Source: Bacteroidales bacterium
Lineage (GTDB): Bacteria; Bacteroidota; Bacteroidia; Bacteroidales; VadinHA17
Length of the DNA stretch: 7,754 nucleotides
Reading direction: 5' to 3'
NCBI GenBank assembly: GCA_015486475.1
Contig: WFRO01000299.1
Coordinates: forward strand, 1 to 7,754
Of this stretch, positions 1-6,287 are shown one piece after another. The position numbers were made by a program, and so were the translations under genes. The notes below the pieces were generated by a model that was not told where the DNA came from, ran no database searches, and saw nothing but the letters and a program-made list of their open reading frames with translations. The stretch's first letter is position 1. Every line of letters starts with the position of its first letter.

Positions 1-2
1 GC

Positions 3-1268
3 ACCACACATAACCTGGCTGCCTGGACTGATTACATGACCCGAACATACACTGATCTGAAAATACCTTTAACACGTTTACACGATTGTCAGTTTTCTAC
101 ACCGGGCGTCGTGGATATTCCTGCTATTTTCCCGTTTTTTCATCTGGATCCGGACGATCCCGAAAATTATAATTTCAAAAAAACGGATGATTATCTTCTG
201 GAACTCTTAAAAAGCGGCACGGAGATCAGTTACAGGCTGGGGGTGGATATTGAACACGGGAAAATAAAATACCACATCTATCCCCCTGAAGATTTCGACA
301 AATGGGCCAGGATATGCGTAAACATCATCCGGCATTACAACGATGGCTGGGCAAACGGCTTTCATCTGAATATCCGGTACTGGGAAATATGGAATGAACC
401 CGGGGGAAAAGATGAGATGTGGATGGGAGATATAGAACAATACTACAAATTATATGAGACGACCGTCAGGACCATTAAAAAATATGATCCCAGATTATGG
501 GTAGGCACCGCCGGTATCGGCCCCTACAGAACCGGCCCGGGATTGATCAAATATTGCAAAGACCACCATCTGCCGATCGATTTTTTCCCCTGGCATATAT
601 ATACATGGGATATGAACTTTGTGGACAGTACTGCATTCTATGTACGTAAGATGCTGGATGATAACGGTTATAAAGACACAAAGATCCATTTGAATGAGTG
701 GAATTATTTTCCTAAAGGTGGTAGTTGGGGAAGATTGTTCCATGACAGGTTTTATTGGAAAGATCTTGCACTGAACAAGATCGGAGGAATGGAAGGGGCT
801 GCCTTTACCGCATCTATGTTGATCAATATGCAGGACTTGCCGATCGATCAGGCCTGTTATTACAGCGGTGACTGGACTATCTTTGGATTATTTGATGAAT
901 ATGGCCTGCCCAAAAAACCTTTTTTTGCCTATAAGGCTTTCGCCATATTGCTCAATACTCCCGTCCGGGTAAACTGCAAAAAAACACATCTGCCGGAAGG
1001 CATGTTTGCTATCGGCGGTGTGAACAAATCCAATAGTCTGGCAACGATCCTGATCAGCAATTACAATGCCCGTGAGGATACGCTGGATATTCAAATTTCC
1101 GGACTTCCCTGGGACGGAGAAACTTTAACAGAAGTGCTTGTGCTGGATCATGAAAATAACCTGACCCCATTAACGGATGAAAAAACAATACAGGGAAACT
1201 CTTTTGAAATAAAAGAATACCTCCCCGCCCCCTCGGTGAAGCTCATCAGGTTTTATCCGGCAAAATAA
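3..1268 (+). CDS. GH39-type glycoside hydrolase (beta-xylosidase-like), 5' partial
   Basis: Probable retaining exo-glycosidase of clan GH-A, most like the GH39 beta-xylosidase group. The frame is open to the left edge, and residues before the Met at 36 (ending ..AAWTDY) continue smoothly, so that Met is internal and the true start is outside. Numbering from that Met: RLHDC at 14-18 and a TPGVVDIPAIFP segment at 22-33 are typical of the family; WEIWNEP places the acid/base Glu at E121; HLNEW places the nucleophile at E221. The 100-residue spacing suits a TIM barrel. Residues about 310-410 look like the C-terminal beta-sandwich that follows the barrel in GH39, and no type IX sorting tail is present. 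The stop is TAA at 1266-1268. Substrate is inferred only: xylosides are the family default, but other GH39 members act on other glycosides. The gene is visibly more A+T-rich than its neighbours. It converges on the reductase gene with a 43-base gap. Confidence 0.85.
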   Translation, partial: TTHNLAAWTDYMTRTYTDLKIPLTRLHDCQFSTPGVVDIPAIFPFFHLDPDDPENYNFKKTDDYLLELLKSGTEISYRLGVDIEHGKIKYHIYPPEDFDKWARICVNIIRHYNDGWANGFHLNIRYWEIWNEPGGKDEMWMGDIEQYYKLYETTVRTIKKYDPRLWVGTAGIGPYRTGPGLIKYCKDHHLPIDFFPWHIYTWDMNFVDSTAFYVRKMLDDNGYKDTKIHLNEWNYFPKGGSWGRLFHDRFYWKDLALNKIGGMEGAAFTASMLINMQDLPIDQACYYSGDWTIFGLFDEYGLPKKPFFAYKAFAILLNTPVRVNCKKTHLPEGMFAIGGVNKSNSLATILISNYNAREDTLDIQISGLPWDGETLTEVLVLDHENNLTPLTDEKTIQGNSFEIKEYLPAPSVKLIRFYPAK

Positions 1269-1311
1269 TGCTGTATGGCCGGGATCAGAATTAGGCTTCC
1301 ATTTTCTTCCT

Positions 1312-2280
1312 TCACCCATACTTCTCCGAAGGATACCTGAAGATCGGCGGGGTGGCCAGGCCTTTCCGCTTCACATCTTCCAGCTCCTTTTTTGAGAGGG
1401 GCTCAAATTTCGCAGCCAGGGTGAGCGCCATCTTGAAGAGGTCCTCATTTCCCGGAGGTATGGCGGCCGTCACGGCATGGGACAGGGTAAAACGGAGTCC
1501 CATGGACGCCTCTTCCGGTGTCGTCAGGGGCTGGTACCAGCATTTGGGCACTTTTTTCTGCGTTCCCTCCGGATAAGGCTGTTTGGCCATGGCTTTCAGG
1601 GCCAGGATGCCCATCCCTTTCTCCTGGGCCTTCTGCAGCACCTGCGGACCGAAGTTCCCGGCATACCACATGGCAAAGTTTACCGGGAAAAGGATCGTGT
1701 CGAAATCAAAACGCTCCATCAGTGCCAGAGCTGCCTCAACTGCATGTGAGGAAAATCCGAGAAAACGCACCTTCCCCTCTTTGCGGGCTTCGAGGAACGT
1801 CTCCAGGGCTCCTCCTTTGGCAAAGATGGTCTCCACATCCTCCCGGGTGGTGACCGCATGCAGCTGGTACAGATCAAAATGATCGGTCTGCAGCCTTTGC
1901 AGCGACTGCTCCAGCTCTTTGCGGGCGCCCTCCTTTTTCCGCTCGGTCGTCTTGCAGGCCAGGAAGACTTTTTTTCTATAGGGTTTCAGCGCCGGTCCCA
2001 GCATCACCTCCGCGTTGCCATATGTGGGCGCCACATCGAAATAGTTCACGCCATGGTCGATGGCCTCAGCCACCCGCGAGGCAGCCTGCTCAGGGGTGGC
2101 ATTCATGACCACGATCCCCCCGAAACCAAGGATGGAGAGCTTCTCTCCGGTCTTCCCCAGGGAACGTTTCTCAAGGCGGGGAGGATCGAACTCCCGCACC
2201 ACATTGGCCACCGCACCGGGAACAAAACCCATCAGCGAAGCAGCCGTTGTCGTTGAAGCAATAAAACGTCGTCTGTGCAT
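1312..2280 (-). CDS. Tat-exported aldo/keto reductase
   Basis: A 322-residue NAD(P)H-dependent oxidoreductase of the aldo/keto reductase superfamily (PF00248 type). The N-terminus reads H-R-R-R-F-I, matching the twin-arginine x-R-R-x-F-[LI] pattern, followed by a weakly hydrophobic stretch to about residue 26 (..PGAVA), so export of the folded, cofactor-loaded enzyme is likely. The catalytic tetrad is intact: D82 (NYFDVAPTYG), Y87, K110 (LACKTTE) and H141 (YQLHAV). GFSSHA at 175-180 and IPPGNED at 274-280 correspond to the later barrel strands and the cofactor-phosphate-binding region. No C-terminal ferredoxin-like domain is present, unlike some related reductases. The ATG at 2278-2280 is chosen because it supplies the complete Tat signal; no Shine-Dalgarno is seen. 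It is divergent from the NPCBM gene. The substrate is unknown; a sugar aldehyde or keto-sugar is a guess from the neighbours. Family confidence is high, physiological role low. Confidence 0.9.
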   Translation of the reverse strand: MHRRRFIASTTTAASLMGFVPGAVANVVREFDPPRLEKRSLGKTGEKLSILGFGGIVVMNATPEQAASRVAEAIDHGVNYFDVAPTYGNAEVMLGPALKPYRKKVFLACKTTERKKEGARKELEQSLQRLQTDHFDLYQLHAVTTREDVETIFAKGGALETFLEARKEGKVRFLGFSSHAVEAALALMERFDFDTILFPVNFAMWYAGNFGPQVLQKAQEKGMGILALKAMAKQPYPEGTQKKVPKCWYQPLTTPEEASMGLRFTLSHAVTAAIPPGNEDLFKMALTLAAKFEPLSKKELEDVKRKGLATPPIFRYPSEKYG

Positions 2281-2409
2281 AATTTCACTTATTTTATATC
2301 ATTTCTAATATACGATATTCAGAGGGATCCTCAAAAAATAATAAACTTCTGCTACTACCCGGTGACTTTGTTTGTTCCGTATCCAATCCGGTTCATATAT
2401 AAATTCTGC

Positions 2410-2417
2410 TAATTTTG
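2410..2417 (+). promoter_or_regulatory. Candidate Bacteroidota -7 promoter box
   Basis: TAATTTTG matches the TAnnTTTG -7 consensus of the Bacteroidota primary sigma factor exactly. It would place transcription start near 2424 and give a 5' leader of roughly 58 bases before the GTG at 2482. The -33 TTTG element is not at the usual spacing of about 19-21 bases; the TTTG copies at 2367-2370 and 2371-2374 are too far upstream. This is therefore a half-supported promoter; in A+T-rich DNA such an 8-mer can occur by chance. Confidence 0.4.
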
Positions 2418-2438
2418 TATCTGAAAAAACATAAGAGA

Positions 2439-2460
2439 GGGGGATTACGGGACATCCCCT
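2439..2460 (+). other. Leader hairpin upstream of NPCBM gene
   Basis: GGGGAT at 2440-2445 pairs perfectly with ATCCCC at 2454-2459 across an eight-base loop, with a possible G-T wobble extending it to 2439 and 2460. It lies 21 bases before the GTG start and downstream of the candidate promoter box, so it would form in the mRNA leader. No U-run follows, so it is not a terminator. It may tune translation or mRNA stability, or be incidental. Confidence 0.4.
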
Positions 2461-2481
2461 GCTTGGATAAACTTATATTCT

Positions 2482-4650
2482 GTGGCAAAGAAAATCCTTT
2501 TGAAAACGTCGGTATCCTTACTTTTTCTTTATTTCATGCTCTCTGTTCCCGTGCGTGCCGGTGCAGGGCAGGTATATCTCAGCGATCTGAACTGGCAAAC
2601 TGCCACCATCGGCTGGGGGGCCATCCACCGGGACCTCTCCGTTTCCGGCCATACCCTGACCCTGAACGGTGTGAAATACGCAAAAGGGATCGGCACGCAT
2701 GCCCGGAGCACCATCACCTGGTTCCTGAACCGTTCCTGTACGCGTCTGCAGGCATCCGTCGGCATCGACGATGAGGTACCTGAGAACAACTCAGCCGCTT
2801 CCGTGATCTTCCGGGTGTACGGTGACGGGAGTCTCCTTTACAGCAGTCCGGTCATGCAGGCCGGCTCCTCCACGCAGGTCATTGACCTGGACATCACAGG
2901 CATCTCTTACCTGCAGCTCCGGGCAAACGACGCTGACGGATCGATCGACTCGGACCATGCCGACTGGGCGGATGCCAGGGTAACGGTTACGGGGAAGCTG
3001 CCGGCCTCCACGCTAAGGATGAAAAGCCCTTTTGTCATACACTCTTCCAGCCCGGAGGCGGAGGAGATGTTCAACTGGGCCAAAACCAGGGCCATCAATT
3101 ATGTACAGACCTCCGAAATGACGAACAACATCCCCTGTTACTGGGCCGGTCTGCTGGACCGTCCGGCTTTTTACCTGCGGGATTTTGCCCATCAGGCGCT
3201 GGGAGCCCACCTGATCGGCCTGGACAGGGAGAACCTGACCATGACCCGCCAGTTTGCGTTGTCAGCCACTCCGGAAAGAAAATATTATCCCCTGTGGGCC
3301 TTTGCTTTTGACGGATCGATCTATCCTCTTGACTATCACAATGACTCCAATTTCGTCCGGGAGGTGCCCCAGGCTTTTGAGGTCACAGCCTGCGCCCTCG
3401 ATCTGTACAAATGGACCGGCGACAGCACTTACATCACAGAAAAGGACCTGTTGGCTTTCTACGACCGTTCCGTGGAGAATTTCGTATGGGAACACGACCG
3501 GAACAACAACGGCATCGCTGACGATAACTGGTCACAAACCGGGAATATTTTCCTGGGTACCTGCACCTACAATGAACAATCCTCCGACAATTTTATCGAA
3601 GCTGCTGACGGTATGGCAGCTCAGTATGGAGCCTGTCTGGCTTTTGCAGGGATCCTGGCCGCCGGTGGGGATACCGCCAATTCCGTCTATTGGAAAGAGG
3701 AAGCAACATCCCTGAAAAACAAGTTCGGAACAGATTGGTACAAAGAGAACCAGTATGTCAGGGGATTCAGGCCGGACGGTTCCTATGGTGCCGGCTTCGA
3801 TCAGATGCACATCTGCTATCCTCCCAGGTACGGCCTGACCGACATGGGAGAAAGGAATGAGGCAGCTCTCAACATGCTCTTCTCACACTACTCCTCTGTT
3901 GCTTTCGTAGAGGCCCGGTCCTATCATGCGGAGATCTATTTCAGATACAACCAGCCGGAGCGGGGATGGATAATGATGAAAAACATATATTACGATCCCA
4001 GGAAAGATTACCCGGAGATCTCTTTCGTCCTGCTATCCGACTTCGTGATGGGAATGATGGGGGTGGATGCCGATGCAGGCAGGCAGATGGTCACTACCCT
4101 TCCCCGGCTGCCGCAAGACATCGGATGGATAGAGGCAGACTCCGTACCGGTAGGGGATCAATGTGTCAGTATCAGGCATGAAAAGAATGTCGAAACCGTT
4201 CTGACCAACTACAGCAACAAGGAGCTCCTCTGGAAGGCCCGGTTTTATGGAAATTACAGGCAGCTGCTCCTCAACGGCAACCCGGTGGAGGCCCTGCATG
4301 ATACGTTGGACGGGCAGTTGATCTCATACATAAACACCGGCATTCAGCCCGGAGCAACAAGTACAGTAGCCGTTGACTCCGTCAGTGCCAGCAAGAGGAA
4401 CATGGCAGGGACTGGCCGTTTTCAACTCTACCCGAACCCGGCAAGAGAACACATCTCCTTATTTCTTGATGTCCCCGTCCGGCAGATCCGCTTATACGAC
4501 AACGCAGGAAGATTGTGGAAAACCCTGAGCCGGCCTTTACCTGGGCTGACCCGCATTGATATATCCTCGCTGGCTCCCGGAGAATATTTTCTGAAAGTGA
4601 CCGGAAAAGATTTTGTTGTGGATCGCAAATTCATCAAGACAGGATCCTGA
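2482..4650 (+). CDS. Secreted NPCBM-domain six-hairpin glycosidase with type IX sorting tail
   Basis: A 722-residue multidomain secreted protein. Residues 1-26 form a signal peptide (KK start, hydrophobic core LLFLYFML). Residues about 28-171 are an NPCBM (CBM51-like) carbohydrate-binding domain, recognised by KGIGTHA at 68-74, VGIDDE at 93-98 and DHADWADA at 158-165. Residues about 182-545 look like an (alpha/alpha)6 six-hairpin glycosidase domain: AFYLRDFAHQ at 229-238, a Trp/Asp-rich ENFVWEHDRNNNGIADDNW stretch at 332-350, and acidic candidates D234, E295, D369, E373 and E457. I cannot assign it to a numbered GH family; GH78-, GH63- or GH15-like folds are the nearest by appearance. A beta-rich section follows to about 634. 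Residues 646-721 (LYPNPAREHISL.., LAPGEYFLKV.., ..KFIKTGS) are a type A type IX secretion sorting domain, implying passage through the outer membrane and surface attachment or release. GTG at 2482 is the first usable start after the in-frame stop at 2422-2424; the next Met (2536) would cut the signal peptide. Confidence 0.85.
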   Translation: MAKKILLKTSVSLLFLYFMLSVPVRAGAGQVYLSDLNWQTATIGWGAIHRDLSVSGHTLTLNGVKYAKGIGTHARSTITWFLNRSCTRLQASVGIDDEVPENNSAASVIFRVYGDGSLLYSSPVMQAGSSTQVIDLDITGISYLQLRANDADGSIDSDHADWADARVTVTGKLPASTLRMKSPFVIHSSSPEAEEMFNWAKTRAINYVQTSEMTNNIPCYWAGLLDRPAFYLRDFAHQALGAHLIGLDRENLTMTRQFALSATPERKYYPLWAFAFDGSIYPLDYHNDSNFVREVPQAFEVTACALDLYKWTGDSTYITEKDLLAFYDRSVENFVWEHDRNNNGIADDNWSQTGNIFLGTCTYNEQSSDNFIEAADGMAAQYGACLAFAGILAAGGDTANSVYWKEEATSLKNKFGTDWYKENQYVRGFRPDGSYGAGFDQMHICYPPRYGLTDMGERNEAALNMLFSHYSSVAFVEARSYHAEIYFRYNQPERGWIMMKNIYYDPRKDYPEISFVLLSDFVMGMMGVDADAGRQMVTTLPRLPQDIGWIEADSVPVGDQCVSIRHEKNVETVLTNYSNKELLWKARFYGNYRQLLLNGNPVEALHDTLDGQLISYINTGIQPGATSTVAVDSVSASKRNMAGTGRFQLYPNPAREHISLFLDVPVRQIRLYDNAGRLWKTLSRPLPGLTRIDISSLAPGEYFLKVTGKDFVVDRKFIKTGS

Positions 4651-4703
4651 TTCTTTCGAAGAACCGGGCCAAGGGTTACAGGATCCCCGGGATCCCTGAC
4701 TTT
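4651..4703. terminator. Convergent spacer with small inverted repeats, possible terminator
   Basis: Two converging genes end here, so transcription must stop from both sides. TTCTT/AAGAA pair at 4651-4663 around a three-base loop, and GGATCC at 4681-4686 pairs with GGATCC at 4690-4695 around CCG. The second hairpin is followed on the + strand by CTGACTTTTC, a poor U-run. Neither is a classical strong intrinsic terminator, so this is a tentative call. Confidence 0.3.
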
Positions 4704-6134
4704 TCAGTAGGTACCCGGTGGCAACGGCTTGCCGGTCTCTTCATACCATTTGTCCATGGCTGCCGAAAGTTTTTGGACCACATCAGGGTGTTGATCCGCT
4801 ATGTTAACGAGGTTTTTGGGATCTTTTTCATCATCAAAAAGGAACAGTGCATCTTTTCCGCGGACCAGACGGTAGCGCCCGTCGGTGGCCATGGCATAAC
4901 CTTCGATCTCGGCAAACCCCACCTCACGTCCCGTAGAGCGGCCTTTGTACAGGGCTGGTAACAAGCTCACACTGTAAGAACGCTTTTGCTGATCTTCCTT
5001 TTTGGCTCCGGCCAGTTCCAGGGTAGTATGCACCAGGTCGGTCAGCTCTACCGGATCATCTACCATGATCCCCTGCTTCATGTGGCCGGGCCAGGAGACG
5101 ATCAGGGCCGGATTGGTGATCTGCCGGTAGAGGGTTCCTTTGTGGAAACGCCAGTGGTCGCCGATCATCACCCCCTGGTCGGAGAAGAACACGATAACGG
5201 TATTCTCCAGCAGTCCTTTTTCCTTCAGGGTCTCCAGCACCTCTCCCACATACTTATCCATCAGGGAGATATTGGCGCACAGGCCCGCCTGATGATCCCG
5301 GATCTCTACCTCGCTCCGGGCCGGTTTTGTTTTCTTCACCAGTCCCGGTGGCGGGGTGTAATTTTTCACCCGCGTACCGCCCGGCATCTCCTGCGGATCA
5401 AAGGTGTGGTACTTCTCCGGCACATCGTAGGGACCATGTGGCAAGGAATAGTTGAGCCACAGGAAGAAAGGTTTCTTTTCATGGTAGTTGGCCAGGAAAT
5501 CCCTGGCTGACCCCGTGAAGAAACCGTCCAGGTAGACATCCTCGGGGAGGGTGCTGGGTTTGCCGCACTCGTTCATGAAGGTATCCGCCAGTCCCTGTGA
5601 ACGGAGATAGCTGACATACCAGTCCTTTCTGAGCTGTTTGCCTTTCCTGAGTTGTTTGCACAGCACCGCGCGTCCCACCGTCTGGTGCACCAGGTCAAAC
5701 CCCATCTCTTCGGCCATGGCTTCGGTCTTGTCTTTCCCTTCAGCGATGTAGGGACGAATATGGCATTTCCCGATCCAGGCCGTAAAATAACCGGCCCGCT
5801 GCAAAGCTTTGGGAAAGGTCCATACCCCCTGCGGCAGCGACTTCATCTGTCCGTTGTAATAAAATCCCAGGTTGTGCGGATAAAGACCGGTCATGAGGGA
5901 GTTGCGGGAAGGTCCGCACATCATGCCCTGGGCCACGGCATTGCTAAAATAAACTCCTTCTTTTGCCAGCTTGTCCACATGGGGCGTAGGCGGATACTTC
6001 GCTCCGTTGAAGCTCAGGTATTCATACTGCAGGTCATCGACCTCAATAAAGAGTATGTTTGGCTGTTGGGCCGGGGAAGATAGAAAGCTCCATCCTCCCA
6101 CTGCTATCAAAAGAAGAATTCTTAAGGTTCTCAT
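4704..6134 (-). CDS. S1-family sulfatase, Cys-type, secreted
   Basis: A 476-residue arylsulfatase-fold hydrolase that should cleave sulfate esters from a carbohydrate in the periplasm or at the surface. A Sec signal peptide spans about residues 1-23 (hydrophobic RILLLIAVGGW, ending SPA before QQPN); no lipobox Cys is seen. C73-G-P-S-R77 is the sulfatase signature, in which C73 is converted to formylglycine; a Cys here can be matured by FGE or by anaerobic radical maturases, and none is encoded in the window. Metal ligands are probably D33, D34 (EVDD) and D319 with Q320 (FFSDQG). K123 and H125 (IGKCH), H233 (LPHGP) and K332 (HKGTLY) match substrate-sulfate or active-site positions. Length is normal for the family. 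A six-residue tandem repeat (KQLRKG, KQLRKD) occupies 160-171. The S1 subfamily and the target sulfate position cannot be told. It lies 153 bases downstream of GH3 on the same strand, so co-transcription is possible. Confidence 0.93.
   Translation of the reverse strand: MRTLRILLLIAVGGWSFLSSPAQQPNILFIEVDDLQYEYLSFNGAKYPPTPHVDKLAKEGVYFSNAVAQGMMCGPSRNSLMTGLYPHNLGFYYNGQMKSLPQGVWTFPKALQRAGYFTAWIGKCHIRPYIAEGKDKTEAMAEEMGFDLVHQTVGRAVLCKQLRKGKQLRKDWYVSYLRSQGLADTFMNECGKPSTLPEDVYLDGFFTGSARDFLANYHEKKPFFLWLNYSLPHGPYDVPEKYHTFDPQEMPGGTRVKNYTPPPGLVKKTKPARSEVEIRDHQAGLCANISLMDKYVGEVLETLKEKGLLENTVIVFFSDQGVMIGDHWRFHKGTLYRQITNPALIVSWPGHMKQGIMVDDPVELTDLVHTTLELAGAKKEDQQKRSYSVSLLPALYKGRSTGREVGFAEIEGYAMATDGRYRLVRGKDALFLFDDEKDPKNLVNIADQHPDVVQKLSAAMDKWYEETGKPLPPGTY
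5622..5657 (-). repeat. Imperfect 18-base tandem repeat inside the sulfatase gene
   Basis: Two adjacent 18-base units encode KQLRKG and KQLRKD (residues 160-171). The DNA copies differ at a few mostly synonymous positions (for example CAA against CAG, AGG against AGA), so the duplication is not brand new. It lies between the N-terminal catalytic motifs and the mid-domain and keeps the reading frame. Confidence 0.7.
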
Positions 6135-6167
6135 AAGATTCCTGTTAATAAGATCAACATCCTGTCA

Positions 6168-6184
6168 CCCGGTCCTTTACCGGG
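6168..6184 (-). other. Hairpin in the GH3-sulfatase gap
   Basis: CCCGGT at 6168-6173 pairs perfectly with ACCGGG at 6179-6184 across a five-base loop. On the - strand it sits 33 bases upstream of the sulfatase ATG, in the intergenic transcript between GH3 and sulfatase, and is preceded rather than followed by a homopolymer run. On the + strand it is followed by CTTTTAA, but no + strand gene would need a terminator here. A role as an intercistronic processing or stability element is possible but unproven. Confidence 0.4.
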
Positions 6185-6287
6185 CTTTTAAGAAGTTCCA
6201 TATAATGACGTACTCCGGGAAAAAACGTTGCATATCGAATAAAGCAGACATGCAAAAGCCCGGGACCCGGAAAAAGCAATGTTCGTG

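Larger units (their letters stand above)
2281..2481. other. Divergent intergenic region
   Basis: This 201-base A+T-rich stretch separates the starts of the reductase (leftward) and the NPCBM protein (rightward) and must contain the start signals for both unless one is transcribed from elsewhere. On the + strand I see a TAnnTTTG box and a hairpin, listed separately. On the - strand the nearest promoter-like string is TATTTTTTG (complement of 2332-2340), one T too long for the TAnnTTTG consensus and without a TTTG partner upstream, so I do not call it. No small gene is convincing here. Confidence 0.6.

Noticed and set aside
36..38. ATG at 36 as the true start of the GH39 gene
   Set aside because: The frame is open to the window edge and the family's sequence continues upstream; a start here would leave no signal peptide and a clipped first barrel strand.
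1858..2256. 132-codon open frame on the + strand
   Set aside because: It is antisense to the reductase N-terminal half, which carries the Tat signal and catalytic residues.
2332..2340. Possible reductase promoter on the - strand (TATTTTTTG)
   Set aside because: It has one base too many for TAnnTTTG and no TTTG element at suitable spacing upstream.
3254..3715. 153-codon open frame on the + strand in another phase
   Set aside because: It overlaps the six-hairpin domain in a shifted frame; the protein is rich in Pro, Thr and Ser as expected of a shadow frame.
4986..5510. 174-codon open frame on the + strand
   Set aside because: It is entirely antisense to the sulfatase gene, whose motifs are intact; the translation has no recognisable domain and no start signals.
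6256..6275. CCGG-type hairpin just after the GH3 stop as a terminator
   Set aside because: The stem is only four base pairs with a three-base loop, and the T-rich tract lies before it on the - strand, not after.
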